Assembly (NCBI RefSeq): GCF_009799925.1
Contig: NZ_WELK01000011.1
Coordinates: 1 to 64,000, forward strand
Length of the DNA stretch: 64,000 nucleotides
Direction of reading: 5' to 3'
Origin: Pseudomonas sp. R-28-1W-6
Lineage (GTDB): Bacteria; Pseudomonadota; Gammaproteobacteria; Pseudomonadales; Pseudomonadaceae
Positions 17,927 through 28,822 of this stretch are shown piece after piece. The translations under genes were made by a program, and so were the position numbers. Each line of letters begins with the position of its first letter. Position 1 is the first letter of the stretch. The notes under the pieces were generated by a model. It was not told the DNA's origin, did no database searches, and saw only the letters and a list, made by a program, of their open reading frames with translations.

Positions 17927-18031
17927 GGTTTGGCTGTTCGCTGACGGGGAACCGCTGTAGGCGGGTGCAGGCAGTGACCTTCAAAATCCTCTCGATTATC
18001 GAGAAAAAAAGATAAAACAAGGGATTACGCT

Positions 18032-20827
18032 ATGGTTCGGGTTCGCAAACTGGTGCTGGCAATCGCCGCTGCTTCGGCGCTGACCTCCGGTACGGCGCAT
18101 GCGCTTGGGCTGGGGGAAGTTACCCTCAAGTCCTCGCTGAGCCAGCCGTTGGTGGCGGAAATCGATTTGCTCGAGGTGCGCGATCTCGGCACTGCCGAGG
18201 TGATTCCGGCATTGGCGTCCCCGGAGGAGTTCAACAAGGCTGGCGTCGATCGCCAGTACTTCCTGACCGACCTCAAGTTCACGCCGGTGATCAAGCCCAA
18301 CGGCAAGAGCGTGATCCGCATCACCTCCAGCAAGCCGGTGAACGAGCCCTACCTGAATTTCCTGGTGGAAGTGCTGTGGCCCAACGGTCGCCTGCTGCGT
18401 GAATACACCTTGCTGCTCGATCCGCCGCTCTACTCGCCGCAACCCGTAGTGGTCGCGGCTCCGCGCCTGCCGGTCGCCGCACCGGTATCGGCACCGGCGC
18501 CACGTCCGCAGGCTGCTGCGCCGACCCCGCGTCCGGTCGCGCCGTCCGCGGCTCCGCTCGCCAGCCGTCCAGCCGCGCCGACCAGTGCTCCCAGCCAGAT
18601 CCAGGGTAACGAATACAAGACCACCTCCAGCGATACGCTGTGGGAAATCGCCCAGCGCACCCGCCAGGGCGGCTCCGTGCACCAGGCCATGCTGGCGATC
18701 CAGGAACTCAATCCGGGCGCCTTCGTCGACGGCAACATCAATCGACTGAAGAGCGGCCAGGTGCTGCGCCTGCCCGATGATCAGCAGATCAAGAGCCGCA
18801 GCCAGGCCGAGGCCATCGCCCAGGTGACCGCGCAAAATACCGCCTGGCGCGAAGGTCGCAGCCTGGCCAGCGCCGGTTCGCGTCAGCTGGATGCGACCAA
18901 GCGCTCCGAGGCCGGTGCCGCGCCAGCCAAGGCCGAAAGCAAGGACAGTCTCAAGCTGGTGGCCGCCGAGAGCGGCAAATCGGCCGGTGGCAGCGAGAAG
19001 GGTGCCGGCGACAGCAAGGCCCTCAACGACCAGCTGGCCGTGACCAAGGAAAGCCTGGACTCCACTCGTCGTGAGAACGAAGAGCTGAAGGGGCGCATGA
19101 CCGACCTGCAGAGCCAGCTGGACAAGCTGCAGAAGCTGATCGCCCTGAAAGACAATCAACTGGCCAAGCTGCAAACCGATCTGGCCAAGCAGCCGGCGGC
19201 CGCTCCAGCCGTTCCGGCTGCCAGCGCGGCGCCGGCGCAGCCTGTCGCGCCGGTGGAGGCCAAGCCGCAAGCGGTCGAGCCTGCTGCAGTCAAGCCCGCT
19301 GAAGTCAAACCGGCTGAGGCTCCGGTCGCACCGGCTCCGGTGGCCGAGGCCGCCAAGCCAGCTACCCCCGACTACAACTACAGCGAAGAGCCGGCCGCCA
19401 AGGTCGAGGCGCCCAAGCCTGCAGTCGCCGCCCCGGCGCCTGCTCCGGCCAAGCCTGCGGCACCGGCCAAGCCGGCTCCGGTCGTGGCTGCCGAGCCGCA
19501 GCCGAGCAGCTTTGTCGATGACCTGCTGGCCAACCCGATGCTGCTCGGTGCGGTCGGCGGTGGCGCGCTGCTGGCGCTGCTGGTCGGCCTGATGGTGCTG
19601 TCGCGGCGCAATGCACTGAAGGAAGCCGAGCTGCAGAACAGCCTGGCCGGCGACGATCTGGGCAGCACCTTCGAGGCCGATCTGGATATGCCGCAAGACA
19701 GCTTCGCCGAGCTGGACGATGCTTCCTCGGAAACCGTGGTGCGCGAGCAGGAGCGTGTCGCTCCGCAGACCGCCGATGCCCTGGGCGAGGCGGATATCTA
19801 CATCGCCTACGGCAAGTTCAGTCAGGCCGCCGAGCTGTTGCTGAATGCCATCAACGACGAACCGCAGCGCGCCGATCTGCGCCTGAAACTGATGGAAGTC
19901 TATGCCGAGCTGGGCGACCGCGACGGTTTTGCCCGCCAGGACCAGGAGCTGCGTGAGATCGGTGGCGCTGCCGCCAATGTCGACCAGCTCAAGGCCAAGT
20001 ATCCGGCCATGGTCGCGGCTGCCGCTGGCAGCATGGCGGCACTGGATGACATGGATTCCTTCAGCCTCGACGATCTGACCCTGGACGAGCCTTCCGCTCC
20101 GGCCAAGGGCGCCGATCTGGATGACGCCTTCGACCTGAGCCTGGATGAGCTGGAAAGCGAGCTGCAGGATGCCCCCAAGCTGGCCGATGCCGACCTGGAT
20201 GCCCTGAGCTTCGATACCCCGGTTGCCGAGTCCAGCGCTGCCGCTGACCTGGACTTCGATCTGGACCTCGGCGCCGACAGCACGGCCGATGCGCTGGATC
20301 TGGGTGACGATCTGGCCGACTTCAGCTTGGACCTGGACGCCGACAGCAAGCCGAGCGAGCTGGCCGATGACGACTTCATGCTCAGCCTGGAGGACGAGCC
20401 GGCGGTATCGCTGAGTTCGGCTCCGGCCGCAGCCGCCGCCGAAGCAGACATGTCGGCCGATTTCGATCTGTCGCTGGCCGACGAGCCGGTTGCGGCCGCG
20501 CCCGCTGCCGACAGTTTTGCCGCGCAGCTGGATGAAGTCAGCGCCGAACTGGAGCAACTGAGCGGCGGTCTGGATGACGACCTGCTCGCCGACGATCTGG
20601 CCTTTGCCCCAGCGCAAGCGCCGGCCGCCGCCGCAGGACTGGATATGGACGACGATTTCGACTTCCTCTCGGGAACCGATGAAACCGCGACCAAGCTGGA
20701 TCTGGCGCGGGCCTACATCGACATGGGCGACACCGAAGGTGCTCGCGATATCCTCGACGAAGTGGTCGCCGAAGGTAATGAAGGTCAGCAGCAGGAAGCG
20801 CGCGAGCTGATCGGTAAACTGGTCTGA
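18032..20827 (+). CDS. fimV: FimV, peptidoglycan-binding polar hub protein
   Basis: A 931-residue inner-membrane protein needed in Pseudomonas for type IV pilus assembly, twitching and polar cAMP signalling; FimV is also linked to secretin assembly. A signal peptide ends near TAHA-LGLG (about 24). A periplasmic region contains a LysM domain (about 193-248, YKTTSSDTLWEIAQRT) and a coiled coil (about 330-385). Ala/Pro-rich linkers follow, then one membrane segment at about 500-525 (LLGAVGGGALLALLVGLMVL). The cytoplasmic half is very acidic with repeated SLDDL/DLDLD motifs and ends in a TPR-like FimV domain (about 885-931). ATG 18032 gives the intact signal sequence. truA follows three bases later. 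Confidence 0.95.
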   Translation: MVRVRKLVLAIAAASALTSGTAHALGLGEVTLKSSLSQPLVAEIDLLEVRDLGTAEVIPALASPEEFNKAGVDRQYFLTDLKFTPVIKPNGKSVIRITSSKPVNEPYLNFLVEVLWPNGRLLREYTLLLDPPLYSPQPVVVAAPRLPVAAPVSAPAPRPQAAAPTPRPVAPSAAPLASRPAAPTSAPSQIQGNEYKTTSSDTLWEIAQRTRQGGSVHQAMLAIQELNPGAFVDGNINRLKSGQVLRLPDDQQIKSRSQAEAIAQVTAQNTAWREGRSLASAGSRQLDATKRSEAGAAPAKAESKDSLKLVAAESGKSAGGSEKGAGDSKALNDQLAVTKESLDSTRRENEELKGRMTDLQSQLDKLQKLIALKDNQLAKLQTDLAKQPAAAPAVPAASAAPAQPVAPVEAKPQAVEPAAVKPAEVKPAEAPVAPAPVAEAAKPATPDYNYSEEPAAKVEAPKPAVAAPAPAPAKPAAPAKPAPVVAAEPQPSSFVDDLLANPMLLGAVGGGALLALLVGLMVLSRRNALKEAELQNSLAGDDLGSTFEADLDMPQDSFAELDDASSETVVREQERVAPQTADALGEADIYIAYGKFSQAAELLLNAINDEPQRADLRLKLMEVYAELGDRDGFARQDQELREIGGAAANVDQLKAKYPAMVAAAAGSMAALDDMDSFSLDDLTLDEPSAPAKGADLDDAFDLSLDELESELQDAPKLADADLDALSFDTPVAESSAAADLDFDLDLGADSTADALDLGDDLADFSLDLDADSKPSELADDDFMLSLEDEPAVSLSSAPAAAAAEADMSADFDLSLADEPVAAAPAADSFAAQLDEVSAELEQLSGGLDDDLLADDLAFAPAQAPAAAAGLDMDDDFDFLSGTDETATKLDLARAYIDMGDTEGARDILDEVVAEGNEGQQQEARELIGKLV

Positions 20828-20830
20828 TAC

Positions 20831-21697
20831 ATGTCTGAAGCAGTACCAACAGCGGCAGCCGATTCGGCTGCCGTTGGCGTTTCCAGGATTGCCCTGGGCG
20901 TCGAATACCGGGGCTCGCGTTATCGCGGCTTCCAGCGCCAGCGCGCCGGGGTGCCGTCGATTCAGGAAAGCCTGGAAAAAGCCCTGTCCAAGGTCGCCGG
21001 CGGCGCGCCGGTGGTCTTGAGCTGCGCCGGTCGCACCGATGCGCTGGTGCATGCCAGCGGCCAGGTGGTGCATTTCGACACCCGTGTCGAGCGCACCATG
21101 CACTCCTGGGTGATGGGCGCCAACCTCAACTTGCCGGCGGATATCAGCGTCACCTGGGCCAAGGCCATGCCGCCTGAGTTCGATGCGCGCTTCAGCGCCA
21201 TGGCGCGGCGTTACCGCTACGTGATCTACAACGACCAGATCCGCCCGGCGCACATGGCCGAGGAAGTGACCTGGAACCACCGGCCGCTGGATGTCGAACG
21301 CATGCGCGCCGCGGCGCGCTACCTGATCGGTACCCATGACTTCAGTGCCTTTCGTGCGCGCCAGTGCCAGGCCAAGTCGCCGATCAAGACCGTGCATCAC
21401 CTGGAGCTGCTCGAGCATGGGCGCTTCATCGTGCTGGACATCCGCGCCAATGCCTTTCTCCATCACATGGTGCGCAACTTCGCCGGGGTGCTGATGACCA
21501 TCGGTGCCGGCGAGCGGCCGGTGGAGTGGGTGGCCGAGGTGCTGGAAAGTCGCGTGCGCCGCACGGGCGGTGTGACCGCGCATCCTTACGGTCTGTACCT
21601 GGTGCAGGTGGAGTACCCGACGCAGTTCGACCTGCCGCAGCGCTACCTGGGGCCGCACTTCCTCTCAGGCTTGCCGGATGTGATGGCGGGCGCATAA
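20831..21697 (+). CDS. truA: tRNA pseudouridine(38-40) synthase
   Basis: A 288-residue enzyme that isomerises uridines 38-40 in the anticodon arm. The catalytic aspartate is Asp70 in AGRTDALVHASGQVVHF. The N-terminal IALGVEYRGSRYRGFQRQ and the later NAFLHHMVRNFAGVLM are family blocks. It begins three bases after fimV stops, so the two are probably cotranscribed, as in other pseudomonads. The first 18 residues are an Ala/Ser-rich extension before the conserved core. Confidence 0.95.
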   Translation: MSEAVPTAAADSAAVGVSRIALGVEYRGSRYRGFQRQRAGVPSIQESLEKALSKVAGGAPVVLSCAGRTDALVHASGQVVHFDTRVERTMHSWVMGANLNLPADISVTWAKAMPPEFDARFSAMARRYRYVIYNDQIRPAHMAEEVTWNHRPLDVERMRAAARYLIGTHDFSAFRARQCQAKSPIKTVHHLELLEHGRFIVLDIRANAFLHHMVRNFAGVLMTIGAGERPVEWVAEVLESRVRRTGGVTAHPYGLYLVQVEYPTQFDLPQRYLGPHFLSGLPDVMAGA

Positions 21698-21779
21698 GCG
21701 CTCGAGATTGCGCGAAAAACGCTCAACAGCCCCTTGGGCCTTTTGCTACCATCGTTTTTTCCCTACAAGGTGTCCCTAC

Positions 21780-22400
21780 TTGTCAGCCGTTCGCAGCAAA
21801 ATTTGTGGCATCACCCGGGTCGAGGATGCGCTTGCCGCAGCCGCGGCGGGGGCCGATGCCATCGGCCTGGTGTTCTACGCCAAGAGTCCGCGTGCGGTCA
21901 GCGTCGAGCAGGCACGGCAGATCATCGCCGCCCTGCCGCCTTTCGTGACCACTGTTGGCCTGTTCGTCGATGCCGGGCGCGACGAGCTGCGGCAGATCCT
22001 GGCGCAGGTACCCCTGGATCTCCTGCAGTTCCACGGCGATGAGAGCGCCGAGCAGTGCGAGGGGCACGGCAGGCCCTATATCAAGGCGTTGCGGGTCAAG
22101 GCCGGTGACGATGTGGCGGCGCAGGTGGCGCGCTATCCGGGGGCTGCCGGTGTACTGCTGGATACCTTCGTCGAAGGCGTTCCCGGCGGTACGGGCCTGG
22201 CGTTCGACTGGTCGCTGGTGCCGGCGGGCTTGGCCAAACCGGTGATTCTGGCCGGTGGCCTGACGCCGGAGAATGTCGCGGCAGCGATTGCTCGTGTGCG
22301 CCCTTATGCGGTGGATGTCAGCGGTGGGGTGGAGTCGGCCAAGGGCATCAAGGACGCGGACAAGGTCAGGGCTTTTATTCGTGCGGCGCAGGGTGGCTGA
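21780..22400 (+). CDS. trpF: Phosphoribosylanthranilate isomerase
   Basis: A 206-residue TIM-barrel enzyme of tryptophan synthesis. The conserved start SKICGITRVEDALAAAAAGADAIG needs initiation at TTG 21780, which is preceded by AAGG at 21767-21770; the nearest upstream ATG would add a non-homologous stretch overlapping the end of truA. Catalytic Cys (KICGIT) and Asp (VDAG) regions and the phosphate loop LAGGLTPENV are present. It is separated from other trp genes and grouped with accD and folC, as is common in gamma- and betaproteobacteria. Confidence 0.93.
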   Translation: MSAVRSKICGITRVEDALAAAAAGADAIGLVFYAKSPRAVSVEQARQIIAALPPFVTTVGLFVDAGRDELRQILAQVPLDLLQFHGDESAEQCEGHGRPYIKALRVKAGDDVAAQVARYPGAAGVLLDTFVEGVPGGTGLAFDWSLVPAGLAKPVILAGGLTPENVAAAIARVRPYAVDVSGGVESAKGIKDADKVRAFIRAAQGG

Positions 22401-22541
22401 TGTGACGGGCCGGCAGCGCCTGCCGTCCATAAACAGTCTTTGAATTGTCCCGCAGGGTCCGCTTCGGCTGGGTTTGGCGGGCCGCGAGTATGAGTTTGCC
22501 GGGATTGTAGAGTCGTCCCGGGTCAGCTACGGAGAGTGAGC

Positions 22542-23428
<887 letters not shown>

Positions 23429-23432
<4 letters not shown>

Positions 23433-24730
23433 GTGAGCGCACCCTCGCCGACTGGCTCGCCTACCTCGAGCAGCTGCACCCCAGCGCCATCGACATGGGC
23501 CTGGAGCGCTGCCGGCAGGTGGTCGAGCGGCTCGGCCTGGGGCGGCTCGCGCCGCGGGTGATCACGGTCACCGGCACCAACGGCAAGGGTTCCACCTGTG
23601 CTTTCCTGGCCTCGCTGCTGCAGCAGCAGGGCCTGCGCGTCGGGGTTTACAGTTCTCCGCACCTGTTGCGCTACAACGAGCGGGTACAGATCGCTGGCCA
23701 GCAGGCCGACGATGCTTCCCTGTGCGCGGCTTTCGCCGCGGTCGAGGCCGCGCGTGGCGAGACTTCCCTGACCTACTTCGAGATGGGCACCCTGGCGGCG
23801 TTCTGGCTGTTCGAACGTGCCGCCCTGGATGCGCTGGTGCTGGAAGTCGGCCTGGGCGGACGGCTGGATGCGGTCAATCTGATCGACGCCGATCTGGCAT
23901 TGATCACCAGCATCGGCATCGATCACGCCGACTGGCTGGGCGACAGTCGTGAGTCGGTGGCTTTCGAGAAGGCCGGGATCCTGCGCCAGGGCCGTCCGGC
24001 GCTGTGCGGCGATCTCGATCCGCCGCGACCGCTGCTGGAGCGGGTGGCCGCGCTCGATTGTCCGTTCTTCCTGCGCGGGCGCGACTATGACCTCGCCATT
24101 GGCGAGCAGGGCTGGCACTGGTGGGGGCTGACTGCGGCCGGCGCCGTGCTGGAGCTGCACGACCTGCCGCTGCTCGATCTGCCCATGGAAAATGCGGCCC
24201 TGGCCCTGCAGGCCTATGCCCAGCTGGACCTGCCCTGGCAGGCCGGCGATATCCGTGCCGCCTTGCTCAATACCCGGGTCACCGGCCGCCTGGATCGTCG
24301 CCAGCTGCACTGGCAGGGCAAGACCCTGCAGTTGCTGCTGGATGTCGGGCATAACCCGCATGCGGCCGATTACCTGGCCACCCGCCTGGCGGCACGGCCG
24401 CCGCTGGGGCGGCGCCTGGCGGTGTTCGGCCTGTTGCAGGACAAGGATCTGGCCGGGGTGCTGAAACCCCTGCTGGGGCAAGTGCAGGGCTGGGCGGTGG
24501 CGCCGCTGTCGAGCCCGCGCAGCCGGCCGGCCGGTGAGCTGCAGGCGGCTTTGGCCAATCTGGGTGCCAGCGCGCTTGCCTGCGACAGTGTTGCCGAGGC
24601 ATTGTTGGCGCAGTGCCGAGAGGCGACGGCCGAAGATGAGATTCTCGTGTTCGGATCTTTCTATTGTGTGGCCGAGGCCCTGGAATGGCTGGGGCAGCAG
24701 GCGGAGGCGGGTAATGGCTGTGCTGGATAA
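23429..24730 (+). CDS. folC: Bifunctional folylpolyglutamate / dihydrofolate synthase
   Basis: A 433-residue Mur-ligase-family enzyme that adds glutamate to dihydropteroate and folates. The P-loop is VTGTNGKGSTCAF (about 47-59). YSSPHLLRYNERVQI, SIGIDHADWLG and the C-terminal LLLDVGHNPHAADYLATRL are diagnostic. It overlaps accD by four bases at the 5' end and the SPOR gene by 17 bases at the 3' end, so translational coupling through the set is likely. Confidence 0.95.
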
Positions 24731-25295
24731 AGGGCTGAAGCAGCGAATCGTCGGGGCACTGGTGCTGGTGGCGCTGGCTGTGATCTTCCTGCCGATGCTG
24801 TTTTCCCGTGAGGACGAACTGCGCCAGGTGGTGGTGGATGCGCCCGCCATGCCGCAGGCCCCGGCGATCCCCGAGGTGGCGCTGGACCCGGTCGAGGTGC
24901 CGCAGCCGATTGCCGAGGAACAGGTGCCGCCGGTCGAGCCGCTGGATGTCCCCGAGGTCGCCGAGGCGCCGGCAACAGCACCGGCTGCCGTGGCGCCGGT
25001 CGAGCCGAGCCAGCCCGTTGCGCCGGCAGAACCGGCGCGCCTGGATGCCAGCAGCCTGCCGGTCAGCTGGTCGGTGCAGCTGGCCAGCCTGTCCAGCCGC
25101 AGTGGTGCCGAAGAACTGCAGAAGAAGCTGCGCAGCCAGGGCTACAACGCCTACGTGCGCACGTTCGAAGGGATGAACCGGGTGTTCGTCGGGCCGCTGG
25201 TCGAGCGTGCCGAGGCCGATCGCCTGCGCGACCAGCTCAATCGCCAGCAGAAGCTCAACGGCTTCGTCGTGCGTTTCCAGCCGGAAAGCCACTGA
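24714..25295 (+). CDS. SPOR-domain inner-membrane protein (DedD-like)
   Basis: A 193-residue protein with a short cytoplasmic start, a single membrane segment (about 11-29, IVGALVLVALAVIFLPMLF) and a Pro/Ala/Val-rich periplasmic linker. The C-terminal SPOR domain (about 117-193, WSVQLASLSSRSGAEELQKKLRSQ through VRFQPES) binds denuded peptidoglycan at the septum. Position after folC and before cvpA matches dedD in other Gammaproteobacteria, so a role in cell constriction is likely. The start overlaps folC. Confidence 0.88.
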   Translation: MAVLDKGLKQRIVGALVLVALAVIFLPMLFSREDELRQVVVDAPAMPQAPAIPEVALDPVEVPQPIAEEQVPPVEPLDVPEVAEAPATAPAAVAPVEPSQPVAPAEPARLDASSLPVSWSVQLASLSSRSGAEELQKKLRSQGYNAYVRTFEGMNRVFVGPLVERAEADRLRDQLNRQQKLNGFVVRFQPESH

Positions 25296-25402
25296 TTGTG
25301 CGGGCCCGGCGCGAGGCCGGGCCGCGCTTGCGCAAAGCCGACTTACCCGATGGGGCTTGGCTCTGTTAAAATCCGCCGCCTTTCCCGTCTGTAGGCAGCA
25401 TC

Positions 25403-25966
25403 GTGGCATTCACTTGGGTCGATTGGGCGATCATCGCCGTCATCGCCATTTCCAGTTTGATCAGCCTCAAGCGCGGTTTCTTCAAGGAAGCCCTGTCGCT
25501 GCTGACCTGGATCATCGCCGGTGTGGTCGCCTGGATGTTCGGCGGCGCCCTGTCGCAGCACCTCACGGAATTCATTGAAACCCCGTCGATGCGGGTCATC
25601 GCCGCCTGCGCCATGCTATTCATCGCCACCCTGCTGGTCGGTGCGCTGGTCAATTTCCTTATCGGTGAGCTGATCCGGGTCACCGGGCTGTCGGGCACCG
25701 ACCGTTTTCTCGGCATGGTCTTCGGCGCAGCGCGCGGGGCCCTGCTGGTGGTGGTGCTGGTCGGGCTGGTCAGCCTGGCGCCGGTGCAACAGGACAAATG
25801 GTGGCAGCAGTCTAGTCTGATGCCGCATTTTCTGATGGTGGCGGACTGGTCGAAGAACCTGATTCTCAGTCTGTCCAGTCAGTGGTTGGCGAGCGGCATC
25901 AGCGCGCCGGCCGATCTGCCGTTCAAAGAGGTGCTGGTGCAGCCCAAGCTGCCCGAGAGCCTGTAG
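25403..25966 (+). CDS. cvpA: CvpA family membrane protein
   Basis: A 187-residue protein with four predicted membrane helices (about 8-24, 32-50, 62-85, 102-125), starting MAFTWVDWAIIAVIAISSLISLKRG as in the colicin-V-production family. It lies 35 bp before purF, the standard cvpA-purF pairing. A GC-rich hairpin (25303-25310 with 25316-25323) without a T tract separates it from the SPOR gene. TTAAAA near 25366-25371 may be its -10 element. Confidence 0.93.
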   Translation: MAFTWVDWAIIAVIAISSLISLKRGFFKEALSLLTWIIAGVVAWMFGGALSQHLTEFIETPSMRVIAACAMLFIATLLVGALVNFLIGELIRVTGLSGTDRFLGMVFGAARGALLVVVLVGLVSLAPVQQDKWWQQSSLMPHFLMVADWSKNLILSLSSQWLASGISAPADLPFKEVLVQPKLPESL

Positions 25967-26001
25967 ATTTAGCCTGATCCACAACGTAGGGGTTGCGTCA
26001 C

Positions 26002-27507
26002 ATGTGTGGCATTGTCGGTATTGTCGGTAAGTCCAACGTCAACCAGTCGCTGTATGACGCGCTGACCGTCCTCCAGCATCGCGGCCAGGACGCTGCCGGT
26101 ATCGTGACCAGCCATGGCGGCCGGTTGTTTCTGCGCAAGGACAACGGCCTGGTACGGGACGTGTTCCAGCAGCGCCACATGCAGCGCCTGGTCGGCCAGA
26201 TCGGCATCGGCCACGTGCGCTACCCGACCGCGGGCAGCTCCAGCTCGGCGGAGGCCCAGCCGTTCTACGTCAACTCGCCCTACGGCATCACCCTGGCGCA
26301 CAACGGCAACCTGACCAACGTCGAGCAGCTGTCGCGCGAGATCTACGAATCGGACCTGCGCCACGTCAACACCAACTCCGACTCGGAAGTGCTGCTCAAC
26401 GTGTTCGCCCACGAGCTGGCGGTGCGCGGCAAGCTGCAGCCGACCGAGGAAGACGTGTTCGCCGCCGTTGCCGGCGTGCATGCTCGTTGCAAGGGTGGCT
26501 ACGCCGTGGTGGCGATGATCACCGGCTACGGCATCGTCGGCTTCCGCGACCCCCATGCGATTCGCCCGATCGTCTTCGGCCATCGCCATACCGACAACGG
26601 CGTGGAATACATGATCGCCTCCGAGAGCGTCGCCCTCGACGTACTCGGCTTCACCCTGATCCGCGACCTGGCCCCGGGCGAAGCGGTGTACATCACCGAA
26701 GACGGTCACCTGCACACCCGCCAGTGCGCGGAACACCCGCAACTGTCGCCGTGCATCTTCGAGCACGTCTACCTGGCCCGCCCGGACTCGCTGATGGATG
26801 GCGTGTCGGTGTACAAAGCGCGCCTGCGCATGGGCGAGAAGCTGGCCGAGAAGATCCAGCGCGAGCGCCCGGATCACGACATCGACGTGGTCATCCCGAT
26901 TCCGGACACCAGCCGCACCTCGGCGCTGGAACTGGCCAACCACCTGGGCGTGAAGTTCCGCGAAGGCTTCGTCAAGAACCGCTACATCGGGCGCACCTTC
27001 ATCATGCCCGGCCAGGCGGCACGGAAGAAGTCGGTGCGGCAGAAGCTCAATGCCATCGAACTGGAGTTCCGCGGCAAGAACGTGATGCTGGTGGACGACT
27101 CGATCGTGCGCGGCACCACCTGCAAGCAGATCATCCAGATGGCTCGCGAAGCCGGGGCGAAGAACGTGTACTTCTGCTCGGCGGCGCCGGCCGTGCGTTA
27201 CCCGAACGTCTACGGCATCGACATGCCCAGCCCGCACGAGCTGATCGCCCATGGCCGCAGTACCGAGCAGGTGGCCGAGCTGATCGGTGCCGACTGGCTG
27301 GTGTATCAGGATCTCGAGGACCTGAAGGACGCGGTTGGCGGCGGCAAGGTCAAGATCGAGCATTTCGACTGCGCGGTGTTCGATGGCCAGTACGTCACCG
27401 GTGACGTCAACGAGGCTTACCTGAACAAGATCGAGCAGGCGCGTAACGACGCTAGCAAGGCCACCGCCGAGGCGGTCAGCGCGATCATCGATCTGCACAA
27501 CGACTGA
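26002..27507 (+). CDS. purF: Amidophosphoribosyltransferase
   Basis: A 501-residue enzyme for the committed step of purine synthesis. Met is followed directly by Cys (MCGIVGIVG), the N-terminal nucleophile glutaminase residue exposed after processing; this fixes the start at ATG 26002 over an upstream GTG. Glutaminase motifs HVRYPTAGSS and AHNGNLTN are present. The C-terminal phosphoribosyltransferase carries the PRPP loop VMLVDDSIVRGTTC and Fe-S-type cysteines are absent from the usual Gram-positive positions, as expected for Proteobacteria. metZ follows after 10 bp. Confidence 0.96.
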   Translation: MCGIVGIVGKSNVNQSLYDALTVLQHRGQDAAGIVTSHGGRLFLRKDNGLVRDVFQQRHMQRLVGQIGIGHVRYPTAGSSSSAEAQPFYVNSPYGITLAHNGNLTNVEQLSREIYESDLRHVNTNSDSEVLLNVFAHELAVRGKLQPTEEDVFAAVAGVHARCKGGYAVVAMITGYGIVGFRDPHAIRPIVFGHRHTDNGVEYMIASESVALDVLGFTLIRDLAPGEAVYITEDGHLHTRQCAEHPQLSPCIFEHVYLARPDSLMDGVSVYKARLRMGEKLAEKIQRERPDHDIDVVIPIPDTSRTSALELANHLGVKFREGFVKNRYIGRTFIMPGQAARKKSVRQKLNAIELEFRGKNVMLVDDSIVRGTTCKQIIQMAREAGAKNVYFCSAAPAVRYPNVYGIDMPSPHELIAHGRSTEQVAELIGADWLVYQDLEDLKDAVGGGKVKIEHFDCAVFDGQYVTGDVNEAYLNKIEQARNDASKATAEAVSAIIDLHND

Positions 27508-27517
27508 GGGCGAGCCG

Positions 27518-28729
27518 ATGAGCCAGGATTGGGAAGCAGGGCGGCTGGACAGCGATCTCGATGGCGTGGGCTTCGATACCCTGGCCGTGCGCGCCGGGCA
27601 GCATCGCAGCCCGGAGGGTGAGCATGGTGAGGCCATGTTCCTCACCTCCAGCTACGTGTTCCGCAGCGCCGCCGATGCCGCCGCACGGTTTGCCGGCGAA
27701 GTGCCGGGCAACGTCTACTCGCGCTACACCAACCCCACCGTGCGGGCCTTCGAGGAACGCATCGCCGCCCTCGAAGGTGCCGAACAGGCCGTCGCCACCG
27801 CCTCCGGCATGGCGGCGATCCTGGCCATCGTCATGAGCCTGTGCAGCGCTGGCGACCATGTGCTGGTGTCGCGCAGCGTGTTCGGCTCGACCATCAGCCT
27901 GTTCGAGCGCTACCTGAAACGCTTCGGCGTGCAGGTCGACTACCCGCCGCTGGCCGACCTGGCTGGCTGGGAAGCGGCGTTCAAGCCCAATACCAAGCTG
28001 CTGTTCGTCGAGTCGCCGTCCAATCCGCTGGCCGAACTGGTGGATATCGCCGCCCTGGCCGAGATCGCCCATGCCCGCGACGCGCTGCTGGTGGTGGACA
28101 ACTGCTTCTGCACCCCGGCGCTGCAGCAGCCGCTGAAGCTGGGGGCGGACATCATCATGCACTCGGCGACCAAGTACATCGACGGCCAGGGCCGTGGCCT
28201 GGGCGGCGTGGTCGCCGGGCGCCGCGCGCAGATGGAGGCGATCGTCGGCTTCCTGCGCACCGCCGGGCCGACCCTCAGCCCGTTCAATGCCTGGATGTTC
28301 CTCAAGGGCCTGGAAACCCTGCGCGTGCGCATGCAGGCCCACTGCGCCAGTGCCCTGGAACTGGCGCAGTGGCTGGAACAGCAGCCGGGCATCGAGCATG
28401 TCTACTATGCCGGCCTGCCCAGCCACCCGCAGCATGAGTTGGCCAAGCGCCAGCAGAGCGGCTTCGGCGCGGTGGTCAGTTTCGAGGTCAAGGGGGGCAA
28501 GGAGGCGGCCTGGCGCTTTATCGACGCGACGAAGGTCATTTCGATCACCACCAACCTGGGTGACACCAAGACCACCATCGCCCACCCGGCGACCACCTCC
28601 CATGGCCGCCTGTCGCCGCAGGAACGGGCGAATGCCGGGATCCGCGACAACCTGATCCGGGTTGCCGTGGGCCTGGAGGATATCGTCGACCTCAAGGCCG
28701 ATCTGGCCCGCGGCCTGGCCGCGCTCTGA
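27518..28729 (+). CDS. metZ: O-succinylhomoserine sulfhydrylase
   Basis: A 403-residue PLP enzyme of the Cys/Met-metabolism family that makes homocysteine directly from O-succinylhomoserine and sulfide. Hallmarks are FLTSSYVFRSAADAAARFAG, YSRYTNPTVRAFEERIA, VDNCFCTPALQQPL and the PLP lysine in MHSATKYIDGQGR (near residue 215). Start ATG 27518 lies 10 bp after purF; the purF-metZ pairing is usual in Pseudomonas. A hairpin follows the stop. Confidence 0.94.
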   Translation: MSQDWEAGRLDSDLDGVGFDTLAVRAGQHRSPEGEHGEAMFLTSSYVFRSAADAAARFAGEVPGNVYSRYTNPTVRAFEERIAALEGAEQAVATASGMAAILAIVMSLCSAGDHVLVSRSVFGSTISLFERYLKRFGVQVDYPPLADLAGWEAAFKPNTKLLFVESPSNPLAELVDIAALAEIAHARDALLVVDNCFCTPALQQPLKLGADIIMHSATKYIDGQGRGLGGVVAGRRAQMEAIVGFLRTAGPTLSPFNAWMFLKGLETLRVRMQAHCASALELAQWLEQQPGIEHVYYAGLPSHPQHELAKRQQSGFGAVVSFEVKGGKEAAWRFIDATKVISITTNLGDTKTTIAHPATTSHGRLSPQERANAGIRDNLIRVAVGLEDIVDLKADLARGLAAL

Positions 28730-28737
28730 GGGTGTGG

Positions 28738-28764
28738 CTGCCCGGCGGGCAATCCGCCGGGCAG
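28738..28764 (+). terminator. Hairpin after metZ
   Basis: CTGCCCGGCGG (28738-28748) pairs perfectly with CCGCCGGGCAG (28754-28764) over GCAAT. The following GTTG is a poor T tract, so termination strength is uncertain. Confidence 0.55.
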
Positions 28765-28822
28765 GTTGCGGGTGCGAAGTGGTCTAGGCTTGGTTGAACA
28801 ACCCCCTCAACCAGGTGTGCCC

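Noticed and set aside
17996..21658. A 1220-codon minus-strand open frame opposite fimV and truA
   Set aside because: Both opposite genes are clear. The frame arises from codon bias in the repetitive acidic and Ala/Pro-rich fimV coding sequence.
21708..21779. An ATG-initiated longer trpF
   Set aside because: It would add a non-homologous segment right after truA. The conserved TrpF N-terminus begins at TTG 21780 behind a suitable Shine-Dalgarno.
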